Part shown: piece by piece, positions 54,745 through 64,000 of the stretch
Numbering within the stretch: the first letter of the stretch is position 1
Layout of the letters: each line of letters starts with the position of its first letter
Origin: Alloascoidea africana
Taxonomy: Eukaryota; Ascomycota; Alloascoideomycetes; Alloascoideales; Alloascoideaceae
Direction of reading: 5' to 3'
Assembly (NCBI GenBank): GCA_030581615.1
Contig: JAKTTT010000003.1
Location: 186,001-250,000, forward strand
Length of the DNA stretch: 64,000 bases
The notes under the pieces: generated by a model
Databases searched by the model: none
Seen by the model: the letters and a program-made list of their open reading frames with translations, nothing else
What the model was told of the DNA's origin: nothing
Translations under genes and position numbers: made by a program

Positions 54745-56681
54745 GTTCACAGCAGATACAAACAATTAGCTTCTTTTTGCTAGCAGTAATACGATTAAAG
54801 GGCAAACAAACAGTCAAGGACCAATCTAGAAAATTTTTGATTTTGAGAGGGGTTTTGTTTCTCAGGTCTAAAATACAAATTAGCAGTCATTAGCACATTG
54901 GACTTTTTTGTTTATCAAGAAAAATAAAAACATGGAAAAAAAAAGGGGCAAGTCAAAAAAAGGAGCATCATGGTAATCATAGAATTCAGATTATATCTTT
55001 GGTATTTCTTTTTGTTCTTTGCTGTTATTCGCAATCATACACATAAATTCAACAACAACGACAACGACAAGACATTATCAAACAAAAAAGGTACTTTGAA
55101 ATAACTTACATCAGAGATTGACAAATGTTTATTCAGATAAAACAGAGTAAAAGAATAGAGTGCTCTAAAACAGCTAATATATATTTTCCTCTTATAACTT
55201 TTTGGAGTTTTTAGGAAAATAGGTTGAGATGAATGTCGACGATGACGGGAAAGAGGGGATGGAGGCGTGCTCAGAGGTTCACATGTGCTGAAATATCCGC
55301 GCATTGTTGCAATTGGTTGGGGCGGCGGCTCCTAGCAAAATTGTAAGAAAACGATTCTACAGATGTACTATGAAATACTTTGTATTTAATGATGATTGGT
55401 TCATTTTAGTAAAATCTGTTAAAATTGAACTTTTTTTTCTTTTGTTTTTGTTTTTGTTTTTGTGTGTGTGTGGTTTTGTGGATAAACCCGGTTAAAGGAG
55501 AAACAATTAGAACAATTCCAGAACTTTCGCTAGACGCGGAAAAGTCCATCTAGGACCTGTGATTCTTCCCCTTTTCCCCCATATAAAAGAAATTCACAGG
55601 TTAGATTACACACCTCCTCACCCAATAGGAAGAAGTTCGTTATGTGGACATGTAAAGGCGTTTCAAAACATGACGAGGACCATCCTGCGTTCATTTTGTA
55701 TATTCCGGAATTTATCTAAAGGCAAAGAAAGGTTCCGGTTAGTCAAGTCATGATGACTCTTCATTTATTATAAACTGTTTTCTTTAACACATTTATACAT
55801 ATGAACCCTATAATTACATCTTGGTATTGTGTGAAAAAAAGAAAAAGTCTAGCCCTCATAATGGTACTATAATGTCATGGACATTTTTTTCTATTTTTCT
55901 TATTATATCTGTGACATCTGTGTATGTCGATATGATTTTATACTGGTCACATTCAGGGAATTCTCTTTTTTTCTGATGTTAGTATTCTTCAGAAAAGTGT
56001 GCTTTGGGTATTCGCCTTTTCACTATTGGGTATCAAAAAAAAAGAAAAAAGGGAATCAAATGGAATCATAATTTGATAGTTATGGGTATATCAGAAACGC
56101 CAGAAACAGATTCACTGGTTTTTCTATCATCTAGATGAAAAATCTAATGATTCGCATTCAATATCCATACATTTGTACGAAAACTGACAAAAAGCTAACA
56201 ATTTTTGTTTCAAAAAAAAAAGAAAATTAAAGGCATGTGGAAACATCATGTCCAATGCACATTCATCTTTCCAGTTCAGTTCAGTTCAAAAAAAAACAAA
56301 CAACAAATAAGCAAATATAAATAAAATAGAATTAACCAGACCAAAACGATTATCACTTGCAGTATATGTGTAAGCAAGTTTGTCCAACCCTTTTTAAAAC
56401 CTTCTCCCACGAGCCCATGGAATGGTCATCTTAAAGTCATAAAAGTCATGAACAAAATAAAAAAAAAGGTACAAGTGTATAAAAAGGGATCAGAAATCGT
56501 ATCTACCTGATTATAAACGAGTCAAAAAAAAAAGGAAAAAAAAAAAAAGTCAACCGTTTCCTAACCAAGGGAATAGGAATTAGATCATGACACCAGGTCA
56601 ACCATTTTCAAAAATCAAATGCAGTAATAATGATTTTGTTGTTGTTGTTTTTGTAGTTTGTATAAGTCCCCCAGATCATAA
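54745..56681. other. Long gap upstream of the CPSF6-like gene
   Basis: About 1.9 kb between two minus-strand genes. AT-rich with many A/T runs (for example T-rich 55430-55475 and A-rich near 56210-56350 and 56522-56550). No coding exon, tRNA or C/D snoRNA could be supported. Confidence 0.5.
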
Positions 56682-58274
56682 TCATAAACCAATCAACGAA
56701 ACTTTTTTAACTCTTGTTGTTTTGCTTCTTGAATGACCATGATGATTTACAGCATAGGAGCGTATTTTTTTCTTATTGGCAGTCGTCGTCGTCGTCGAAA
56801 CACCAATCATGGGTTTCCTCAACTGTTTATATTCCATTGTTGTGGTTGTCGTTATGTATCTCGGTGTTTGTGAATTTTTATAATTTGAAATGCCATTCCC
56901 ATTTAAATCAAGTCCTTCGTAATCTGTAAAGTCCGTATCCACTGAATTTTCCGAATCCGATGCTGAATTCAAAGCCGATTCCGAATCCGAAATAGCTTCC
57001 TCGTTTTCATCCTCCTCCTCCTCCTCCTCCTCTTCTGATGTTATGTTTCCATCATTGGAAAGTTCTTCATCACTAACGTATTCCCAAGATTTGTCCAATT
57101 CGTCATCATTTCGATTATCAATAACCTCAGCAAATGAAACGGTTTTTTTCGGTTTTCTTTTAATTAAAGGAGAATCAACAACGACTTTTGAAAAATCATA
57201 AAACTTGGAAATACGTGATTTTTCTTCAATCAATTCATTTGGAATCCAATAATGTTGATGTGTTGAAATATGATGTCGAATAGATTTAAGATCCGAACCT
57301 TTATATTCACAACAATTGCATTCATAATCAAGGTTGATTTTTGAAAATATTTGATGGAGTAATCCGAAAAGATCAACCAAATGTTGTCTATTGGGTATAA
57401 ACATTCCATGGTTCTTTAGCATGTGTGAAACGTTTGAGTAGACCGATTCAGAGACCCGATCACAATAAATACACCGAGTTTTGAACTCGGCCTCGGCCTC
57501 GGTGTCAGCGGTAGCGTCAGCGGTAGCTGCATTTTCTAAAGACCGGGGTTTCTTCTCTTCTCCACTTTTTGTACTTGGTGTATTATAAGCAGTCGTCGTC
57601 GCAATACCACATATTCTTGAGTTTGCATCACCACCAATTTTGTCATTTTCAATTTCCGTGGTTGAGTAGTCTACTCCTTTCGAGTAGGATGATGCGGCCA
57701 TGGCCATGGCCATGGCGCCGCCGCTATATGATGATGATGATGATGACTTGTCATCACCAGTGGAAGGATGCGTTTCAACCTGTGCTTTTATCAACGTGGG
57801 GGTCATCTCGGTACTACTCATCATACCATTGTTTCTTTGTAAAGATCTTGTGGTTCTTGCGGTTCTGGTTGTAGTATTGGGAAATTCTTCATCTTGTGTA
57901 AATAAGGTTGCAATACTGTTGCTGCTGTTGCTGTTGTTATTGCGGGACTTTAAATCTTGGATATGAAGATCATCATAATCCTCAAGAGAAATAGGATTCA
58001 TTTGGTTTTCTCGAAGTCGAGAATTAAAACTATGAAATTCCGATTTCATATGTTCTCTTTGTAAATCCGCAGTTGGGAACGTATTATTACATGTCTTGCA
58101 CATGAACAAGAGTAACATTTTTCGGGGTCTTTGTGGTTTCACCTTCGCCTTCATCTTGTTGTTGTTGTTGTTGTTGTTATTTGCCTCGTCATCATTTTTT
58201 TGATTTTGGTTTTGGTTTTCATTTTGAGGGAGATGAGATGCAGCAGGCATGGAACGTTCCAAACACAATGTCAT
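56682..58274 (-). CDS. REI1/REH1-like zinc-finger 60S maturation factor
   Basis: Cytoplasmic pre-60S factor; Rei1 inserts its C-terminus in the exit tunnel and helps release Arx1. 530 aa with an N-terminal C2H2 finger at about 58-80 (MCKTCNNTFPTADLQREHMKSEFH, the REI1 hallmark), then a Ser/Asn-rich insert. Two more fingers lie at about 268 (CIYCDRVSESVYSNVSHMLKNHG) and 321 (CNCCEYKGSDLKSIRHHISTHQHY). The region FIPNRQHLVDLFGLLHQI between them fits the family. The tail is acidic, then basic (HGHSRSKTTRVKK). Longer than Rei1 (393) and Reh1 (432) because of low-complexity inserts. The start could be 58274, 58250 or the Met just before the first finger. REI1 versus REH1 is undecided. Confidence 0.7.
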   Translation of the reverse strand: MTLCLERSMPAASHLPQNENQNQNQKNDDEANNNNNNNNKMKAKVKPQRPRKMLLLFMCKTCNNTFPTADLQREHMKSEFHSFNSRLRENQMNPISLEDYDDLHIQDLKSRNNNSNSSNSIATLFTQDEEFPNTTTRTARTTRSLQRNNGMMSSTEMTPTLIKAQVETHPSTGDDKSSSSSSYSGGAMAMAMAASSYSKGVDYSTTEIENDKIGGDANSRICGIATTTAYNTPSTKSGEEKKPRSLENAATADATADTEAEAEFKTRCIYCDRVSESVYSNVSHMLKNHGMFIPNRQHLVDLFGLLHQIFSKINLDYECNCCEYKGSDLKSIRHHISTHQHYWIPNELIEEKSRISKFYDFSKVVVDSPLIKRKPKKTVSFAEVIDNRNDDELDKSWEYVSDEELSNDGNITSEEEEEEEEDENEEAISDSESALNSASDSENSVDTDFTDYEGLDLNGNGISNYKNSQTPRYITTTTTMEYKQLRKPMIGVSTTTTTANKKKIRSYAVNHHGHSRSKTTRVKKVSLIGL

Positions 58275-58444
58275 CCTCAACAACTTTCACCAATTGGAGG
58301 GGGAAGGGAATTCAACACACACAAAGAAAATGGAAGTTGTAAAGAAACACCAACAATAGAATACCTCAAAAAAGAACAGTAAGAAAGGGGAAGAATGGGA
58401 GAGAAAAGGGTTTCAAAAAAAACGCATCCACTTTTGTGATGCAT

Positions 58445-58460
58445 CACGTGGGCCCACGTG
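58445..58460. promoter_or_regulatory. 16-bp palindrome with two CACGTG sites in the REI1-like/TSR1 promoter
   Basis: CACGTGGGCCCACGTG is a perfect palindrome with two Cbf1-type sites 10 bp apart, between two divergent 60S/40S biogenesis genes. It suggests coordinated control; the binding factor is inferred. Confidence 0.5.
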
Positions 58461-58747
58461 GTCGAGAAAAACTCTTTTGGGAAGGTTCCCGGTTGCTGCG
58501 GCAGCCGGTCCGGAATCTACTTTGGTGGGGGGGATGGTTGTCAGGGAAACCTGGAGGAAGGTCTAAAGGGCTGTACCCTGTTCCAGGTCACATGATGCTT
58601 ATTTTAGAGTTTTCTCTTAGTATTTTTTCTTTTTTGGAGTTGAGGGCAGACATGTTGTTTGGGAAGAAAGGGAATTTTTCAAAACTAAAGATCTAACATC
58701 AGTTTGTTGTTCTTTTCATTTCTGGAGGAGGGAGAAGTTTTCTAACG

Positions 58748-60952
58748 ATGGCAGGACACAAGGTTTTAAAAAATAACAAGAAAAATCTTGTTAACAAGAA
58801 GCAACAGATTAAGAGAAACAAGATTGCTCAATCATTACAAAAACGAAATTTATTTGAAGGGTCATCGAAGGGTAAAGGGATTGAAAAAATCATCACTGTA
58901 ATACCATTATGTGAAGATTTGAATGCAAATGATATCATTGCGAAGATATCCAACAGTTTGGGATTAAATGAGGAAGATGAGATTATGATGAATGAACAAG
59001 AACAGGAACAGGAACAGGAAAAAGGACCAAGGATTTATTCAATTCATTTTGCTCGATTTCGTGTTCGATTGAAAATCATTATTCCTGATATGTCATCACT
59101 GTTGAGGATTTTGGATTCTGTTAAAATTGCCGATATTGTTGTTTTCGGATTATCTGCAGAACAAGAGGTGAATCCGCAAAGTGGTGAAAAAATTTTGAGG
59201 GCGATTATTGCACAGGGGATTTCAACAGTTATTGGAGTAATACCGAATTTAACAAAAGTTGGTGATCTCAAATCACAAACGAGTGTTCGAAATTCTCTAC
59301 TTTCTTTTTTCCAACATTTTTTCCCAACTGAGGATAAATTATACGCTATTGATATTAGGCAGGAGGCCTTGAATACAGCAAGGTTTTTATGTCAAAAGTT
59401 CCCTCAAGGAGTACATTGGAGAGACAATAGAGGATATATTGTTGCAAATGGGTTGGATTGGATGATGGATGATCAAGGACAAGGTTTTTTAATTGTGGAA
59501 GGTGATGTTAGAGGACGGGGTTTTACTGCAAATCGATGGGTTCATATTCCAGATCATGGAGATTTCCCCGTTTCGCATATCACGTCCAAAACAGGCGAGA
59601 TTTTGAGTAAGAAGGATGTGGAGGATGACGATGAGGAAGAGGAAGAGGAAGAGGAAGCAATGGATGATGATGATGATGATGATTTGGTGGATGATTTGGA
59701 TGAAGAAGAGTCATTCAGTGTGGGTAATGGACAAGTCCAGGGCAAGGCTAAAAAGAAATTGCCTAGTGGGATGTCAGAATATCAAGCCCGTTGGCTAACA
59801 GAAGAGGATTTGGAGATTGAGACTGAGAACGAGACTGAGGCAATAGAAGACGACACAGGAATGGCAATTGACGAGGATGAAGAAGAAGAAGCAATGGAGG
59901 ATGATAATGATGATGAGCATACAGAGTTGTCAGCAGAGGAAGAAGCACTTCAACTGAAGCAATTTAGGGAACGAGAAAAGGAAGATTTGGAATTTCCAGA
60001 TGAAATAGAACTTGATCCAACGGAATCTGCCAGGAAAAGACTTGAAAAATATCGGTCTATTAAGAGTTTACACAATTGTGAATGGGAAGTTGATGAGAAG
60101 GATGCAAAGGCACCTGAAGGGTGGAAACGACTTGTTCGGGTTAAAAACTACAAGACATTCCGGAATAGAATCATCAAACAGTCTATTCGAGAAACGGAGG
60201 TTTTCCCGGGTACTCAAGTCCGGGTTTATATTAGGGCACCAAAAGAGATTTTAACAACAACAACAAGGGAAGGAGGAGGAGGAGGAATTTCGGATCCCCA
60301 AAGGATACCATTTGTGATATATTCATTGTTAAAATATGAAAGACGACAAAGTGTTGTTAATTTTTCAATAACAAGAGCGGATGAATACGATAAACCGATT
60401 GCTTCTAAACAAGCGTTGGTATGTCAATATGGATTTAGAAGAGTTTTGATCAATCCTATTTATTCAACGCCCACGAATGGGAGCGTTTCGAAATATAATC
60501 GATTTTTACAGGTTACAAATAGTCGAGATTCCGAGATTGCGACTGTTATTTCATCGGTTATGATTGGATCTTCAACACCTGCACTTTTTTTCCATCATGA
60601 TGATGATGATGAGAACAATGGTATGGAGATGGTAGGACAAGGAAGTTTTCTCGATTGCGATTTCACACGAATAATTGCGAAAAGAGCGATAATTACAGGA
60701 TATCCAATCAAGATTCATAAGAAGATGGTTACTATTCGATACATGTTTTTCAACCGGGAAGATGTTGAACATTTCAAATCTGTTCCGCTGTTTAGTAAGA
60801 TGGGTAGAACAGGATATATTAAGGAAGGGTTGGGGACACATGGATATTTCAAAGCGAATTTTGATGGGAAATTGAATGCACAGGATACAATTGCAATGAA
60901 ATTTTTTAAAAGAGTATGGCCAAAGGCGGCAGAGCCAGTGAAGCTTGGCTAG
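58748..60952 (+). CDS. TSR1: TSR1, pre-40S ribosome assembly factor
   Basis: GTPase-like protein (Bms1 relative) that blocks the GTPase and decoding region of cytoplasmic pre-40S particles. The 734-aa product opens with a basic helix (MAGHKVLKNNKKNLVNKKQQ). The degenerate G-like domain has KIADIVVFGLSAEQEVNPQ and STVIGVIPNL, without a P-loop, as in Tsr1. The AARP2CN domain (about 225-290) includes GHRRY-like positions replaced by DNRGYIVA. The long acidic linker (about 290-420) carries two Asp/Glu runs. The C-terminal beta domains include KSLHNCEWEVDEKD, KNYKTFRNRI and FFNREDVEHFKSVPLFSKMGR. The start is the first ATG and gives the family N-terminus. Confidence 0.92.
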   Translation: MAGHKVLKNNKKNLVNKKQQIKRNKIAQSLQKRNLFEGSSKGKGIEKIITVIPLCEDLNANDIIAKISNSLGLNEEDEIMMNEQEQEQEQEKGPRIYSIHFARFRVRLKIIIPDMSSLLRILDSVKIADIVVFGLSAEQEVNPQSGEKILRAIIAQGISTVIGVIPNLTKVGDLKSQTSVRNSLLSFFQHFFPTEDKLYAIDIRQEALNTARFLCQKFPQGVHWRDNRGYIVANGLDWMMDDQGQGFLIVEGDVRGRGFTANRWVHIPDHGDFPVSHITSKTGEILSKKDVEDDDEEEEEEEEAMDDDDDDDLVDDLDEEESFSVGNGQVQGKAKKKLPSGMSEYQARWLTEEDLEIETENETEAIEDDTGMAIDEDEEEEAMEDDNDDEHTELSAEEEALQLKQFREREKEDLEFPDEIELDPTESARKRLEKYRSIKSLHNCEWEVDEKDAKAPEGWKRLVRVKNYKTFRNRIIKQSIRETEVFPGTQVRVYIRAPKEILTTTTREGGGGGISDPQRIPFVIYSLLKYERRQSVVNFSITRADEYDKPIASKQALVCQYGFRRVLINPIYSTPTNGSVSKYNRFLQVTNSRDSEIATVISSVMIGSSTPALFFHHDDDDENNGMEMVGQGSFLDCDFTRIIAKRAIITGYPIKIHKKMVTIRYMFFNREDVEHFKSVPLFSKMGRTGYIKEGLGTHGYFKANFDGKLNAQDTIAMKFFKRVWPKAAEPVKLG

Positions 60953-61128
60953 CGAAGCCATGGGGGGTAGTTTACGAGCATTGTGAATTGGTGGTATAGA
61001 GAGTCTTTTAAGATTGCAAGTGATCTAACATAGTAGTAATGTATCTATTGAACATGCAAAAAAAGCCAACAAGAAGATAAAAACGTGGCATATATATATA
61101 TAACTGTGAGTTGAAGTTGATTCTGGAT

Positions 61129-61512
61129 TTACCACTTTCCCTGGTTTTCAGGACCTCCCTGTTGGTAACCTCCCTGTTGGTAGCCTCCTTGTTGATAGCC
61201 ACCTTGGTTACCCTCGTTGTTATGGCGGTTGCTGAATTTCTTGAAGCCGTCTTTGATCTTGTCGTCAAAGAGGCCAATGGCAGCACCTGCGGCGGCTCCG
61301 GTCTTGGTATGGCCAGTCAACTTGCCGAGAAGACCGCCGGCAACACCTCCGACAATGGCACCTCCGATGCCACGTTCGCCTTCCTGGGCCTGGATTCCGC
61401 CATCCTGGTAGCCCTGGCCCTGCTGTTGCTGCTGGTAGCCCTGGCCCTGCTGGTAGCCCTGGGGCTGGTTTCTGTTCTGCTCGCCGCTGAAGAAGGAGTC
61501 TGCTTCGCCCAT
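61129..61512 (-). CDS. Small glycine-zipper protein with YQQGG repeats
   Basis: 127 aa, not assigned to a named gene. The N-terminus is Gln/Gly-rich (PQGYQQGQGYQQQQQG). The centre (about 50-83) is a glycine zipper, GGAIVGGVAGGLLGKL...GAAAGAAIGLF, like Gly-zipper 2TM proteins seen in small fungal stress proteins. The C-terminus has tandem GGYQQ pentapeptides encoded by a 15-bp repeat (about 61156-61205). A TATA-like CATAAATAG (minus strand, 61577-61585) lies about 70 bp upstream of the ATG, typical of inducible genes. Membrane association is possible from the zipper but not shown. Confidence 0.65.
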   Translation of the reverse strand: MGEADSFFSGEQNRNQPQGYQQGQGYQQQQQGQGYQDGGIQAQEGERGIGGAIVGGVAGGLLGKLTGHTKTGAAAGAAIGLFDDKIKDGFKKFSNRHNNEGNQGGYQQGGYQQGGYQQGGPENQGKW

Positions 61513-62334
61513 TGTAATAGTAGTGGTAGTAAAAGTGGTGGTGGTGGCACTTGGAGATGGAGTGGCCGTCGATCGCTATTTATGTTTGGGGAATTAAGGT
61601 TTGGAGTTGCGTTCATTTCATTTCGCACAGCCCGGAGGAGGCAGAGAAGAAGAAGCACTTTAAGCACTGGGCGTGAAGCACCGAGGGCGAAGCACCGAGG
61701 GCGAAGCACTGAGCGTGAAGTGCTAGGAGCCGGCGGTTGAGAGTTGGAGACAGAGCACAGAGCACAGAGCACAGAGCACGGTCCTGGTGCTTGTGCTCTG
61801 TCTCTAGCTCTCTCCTGCCGCTGCCATCCTGATCGTAGCCTTGACCGTAGCCCGTAGCCCGTAGCCCCTGCCTCGGTGCTCAGTGCTCTGCTGAGCAGCT
61901 GCCTTGGAGGCCTGGAGGCCTGGAGGCCTGTTCCTCGTTCCTCGTTGCTCGTTGCTGCTCTGGCCTCTGCTCGTCCCGCTGCTGCTGCTCTTCGCCATCG
62001 CTGTCCTCGCCATCGCCGTAGCCGCTGCCACTGCCTCTGCTCCAGCCCGTGTCCATTTCCGTGTCCATGTCCATGTCCATGTCCACATCCACATCCACAT
62101 CCATATCATCATCCACATCAGTACCGTCATCATCATCAGCTTCAGCTTCAGTACCATCTTCATCTTCATCCTCGCCCCCGGCCGCCCGCAACCGCACGCT
62201 CGCCACTGACCCCAGGCCCCCAGCATAACCTCTAACCTCTAACCCCCTACCTCCCCTCCTCCTCCACGTCCACAATCACGACCGCTCCATCCTCAACCTC
62301 AACCTCATCTCCTTCTCCTGGCTCTACCAAAACA
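61513..62334. repeat. Cluster of unrelated minisatellites upstream of an RRM-type gene
   Basis: Within about 600 bp, five kinds of tandem repeat follow one another. They are CGAAGCACTGAG-type 14-15-mers (61665-61725), CAGAGCA heptamers (61747-61780), GTAGCCC heptamers (61845-61868) and GGCCTGGA octamers (61906-61930). The last is a TCCATG/CCACAT hexamer array (62047-62110). The segment is GC-richer than the surroundings. All apparent open frames here are products of the repeats. Confidence 0.7.
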
Positions 62335-64000
62335 ATGCCCCAGAGGTCGCACTCCTCGTCCGCGCCCTCAGACGCCCCCCCTTACGACAGACCCGGCCCT
62401 GCCCATGCTGCCGAATCCTCGGTCTACCCGGTCAAGATATTCAACATCCCAGACCCTATCTTGTCCGCAAACGACTGGAAGACCCTAAAAGATCTGGTCG
62501 CTTCCCTCGTCTCCAACCCTTCCTCCGTTCTAAGAGTCACCATCCCCCAGACGAGACCCCATAGATCCTCCTCCCAATTCTCAAAGGATCCCCCAGACTC
62601 CTCCTCAATCCCAAACCCTGACCCGGACCATAGGCACGCCATCGTCTACGTAAGGGGTTGGTCAAACGCTGTCGATGCAATTGACTCGATTGCCTGCTAT
62701 GAACTGGAAGGAAATCAATTGGCCGCAAAGATCTCAATGGATGCGACCCAACAGCCTCAATTCTTTCATAATCAATCCTACAACCTCCAACGTGATCGTG
62801 ATCGTGATCGTGATCGTGATCGTGATACATCGGCCAGTGCCAGTGCCAGCACCAGCAGCACTGGATGGTACCCCCAGTATCATCATCCAGCCTCTGGTCC
62901 AGCCTCTGGTCCAGCCAGCAAGATGCCAAACATGAGCATACAACAGCAACAGCAACAGCAACAGCAACAACAACAACAGCAATTGAATCTCCAACCATTC
63001 AACATGTTCTACCGTCCTGGCTATCCTATCCATCCACCGCCCCCTCCTCCTCCAGGAGCAGGAGCAGGAGCTCCTGCTCCTTATCCAAGTTACTATTATG
63101 CATCCCCTAACGTTAGCGGCACTCCTGAATCCCAACAGTCATCCTCCTACTCTTCACAAAGCGTCTTTTCCGTTGTATCCACAGACCAATCTGCTTCCTC
63201 CTCCATGAAACCCAGATCCGGCTCTATCCCATCTCTAGGAAACGTTTCTGGTCCTGGTTCTGGTCCTGGGCCTGGGCCTGGTCCTGGGCCTGGGCCCGGT
63301 GGCAGATTGTCAACATCTTCCGCCATAGGCAGGCATCAGTCGTATCCATATCCACAAGGATCCTCCCATTCCATATCTACCCCCTATTACCCTGGTGGAA
63401 TCGTCCCAAGAAACTTGAACAAACAAATGCCTATGCTATATCCTCTTCAAGCTATACCCACAACCAATCCTTCTTTCCCTTCCCATGCCCCACCCCTTAC
63501 AGACCATCAAAATCCTGCCGCCGTTACCCCTACTCAGGGCGAAAGGAGAGACGATGCAAGGCTCCAATCCTATTCAACTGGTGCTGCAGATTATTACGTC
63601 GCCCAAGGTATTATCCCAAGTTTTTATTACTACTATAGCAATCAGCCTTTCCCGTTTTATCAACAGCAACCCAGCATTCCGGTGCAGAACCAACCGCCAC
63701 CACCACCACCACCACCACCACAGCCACAGCCAAACCAATCTCCATCTTCCCCTAATAAACGACCCTCAAATGCTACAATTCATACATCTCCTCTGAATGA
63801 ATCTGAAACTGGTGCTGCTCAGATAGAACCTGGATCAAAAAGTCCATCCACTCCTTCTGAAAAAGATTCTAAACAACCGTATCAAACCCCCTTATCACAA
63901 TCACAATCTCAATCGCAATCTCAATTACAATTACAATTACAATTACAATCACAATCAACCCCCCAGTCAGATAGTGCTATTGTACAAGATTCTACCTCCC
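62335..64000 (+). CDS. RRM-type low-complexity protein, 5' part (cut by window edge)
   Basis: An ATG at 62335 opens a frame of 555 codons with no stop before the right edge. The N-terminus is RRM-like: VYPVKIFNIPDPILSANDW as strand 1 and helix 1, HAIVYVRGWSNAVDAIDSI as strand 3 and helix 2, then ELEGNQLAAKIS as strand 4 (about residues 30-145). The rest is low complexity, with an Arg-Asp repeat from CGTGAT hexamers, a Gln run, Pro runs, a PGPG run and Gln-Ser/Gln-Leu repeats. It may be an RNA-binding protein of the type with RRM1 far from later RRMs, but no orthologue was recognised. High C and low CTG-type codon use in the first 150 codons differ from neighbours. Confidence 0.65.
   Translation, partial: MPQRSHSSSAPSDAPPYDRPGPAHAAESSVYPVKIFNIPDPILSANDWKTLKDLVASLVSNPSSVLRVTIPQTRPHRSSSQFSKDPPDSSSIPNPDPDHRHAIVYVRGWSNAVDAIDSIACYELEGNQLAAKISMDATQQPQFFHNQSYNLQRDRDRDRDRDRDTSASASASTSSTGWYPQYHHPASGPASGPASKMPNMSIQQQQQQQQQQQQQQLNLQPFNMFYRPGYPIHPPPPPPPGAGAGAPAPYPSYYYASPNVSGTPESQQSSSYSSQSVFSVVSTDQSASSSMKPRSGSIPSLGNVSGPGSGPGPGPGPGPGPGGRLSTSSAIGRHQSYPYPQGSSHSISTPYYPGGIVPRNLNKQMPMLYPLQAIPTTNPSFPSHAPPLTDHQNPAAVTPTQGERRDDARLQSYSTGAADYYVAQGIIPSFYYYYSNQPFPFYQQQPSIPVQNQPPPPPPPPPQPQPNQSPSSPNKRPSNATIHTSPLNESETGAAQIEPGSKSPSTPSEKDSKQPYQTPLSQSQSQSQSQLQLQLQLQSQSTPQSDSAIVQDSTS
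62791..62826 (+). repeat. CGTGAT hexanucleotide repeat
   Basis: Five to six perfect copies coding Arg-Asp dipeptides in the RRM-type gene. Frames on the opposite strand over it are shadows. Confidence 0.8.

Noticed and set aside
61804-62275. Several 100-140-codon frames on both strands
   Set aside because: Translated minisatellites; frames on both strands are open for the same compositional reason.

Overview
The window is nuclear DNA of a budding yeast (Saccharomycotina). Genes are compact and yeast-like: ATP12, PFD1, RPL17, SAK1, HAP5, EFM3, PRP2, RSM22, TOR, RPS1, ORC1, an IMP dehydrogenase, TUS1, RRP1 and TSR1. Many carry short introns, mostly 56-85 nt, with GTANGN donors and CTAAC or CTAAT branch points. 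I could place 17 complete introns and the start of one more. This is denser than in Saccharomyces and suggests an early-diverging lineage. A CTG codon sits at an invariant leucine of the IMP dehydrogenase active-site region, so the standard nuclear code is likely rather than the CUG-Ser code. I cannot name the species. No tRNA, rRNA, transposon, CRISPR array or virus-like element was recognised.

Left part (1-13 kb): the end of ATP12 runs divergently from PFD1. RPL17 follows, convergent with a long SNF1-activating kinase gene (SAK1) that has about 2.6 kb of upstream DNA. HAP5 and EFM3 follow on the minus strand, then a small TPR-like gene on the plus strand. Middle part (13-36 kb): the spliceosomal helicase PRP2, a peroxisomal hydrolase ending in SKL (LPX1), a possible PEX26/PEX15-like membrane protein, a MICOS subunit of the MIC26/MIC27 family, a TDA11-like coiled-coil gene, RSM22, a full TOR kinase gene and RPS1. 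Two gene-poor stretches here (19.8-21.6 kb and 34.5-35.3 kb) contain interrupted open frames that may be decayed genes.

Right part (36-64 kb): a DUF4050-like gene, a three-exon coiled-coil gene, a SUR7-family membrane protein tightly divergent from ORC1, and an IMP dehydrogenase gene. The second intron of the IMP dehydrogenase gene holds a box C/D snoRNA with the 18S guide expected of snR54. TUS1, RRP1, a CPSF6-like RRM protein, a REI1-like zinc-finger gene, TSR1 and a glycine-zipper protein follow. The right edge cuts a long RRM-type gene of low complexity, open for 555 codons.

Functionally the window is rich in growth and ribosome control. It holds RPL17, RPS1, RRP1, TSR1, REI1-like, RSM22, TOR, SAK1, an IMP dehydrogenase and the Rho1 exchange factor TUS1. 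Several promoters share CACGTG (Cbf1-type) or CACCCATACA (Rap1-like) elements. Coordinates of spliced genes are given as full spans, with exons in the text; splice sites were read by eye and no similarity search was run.
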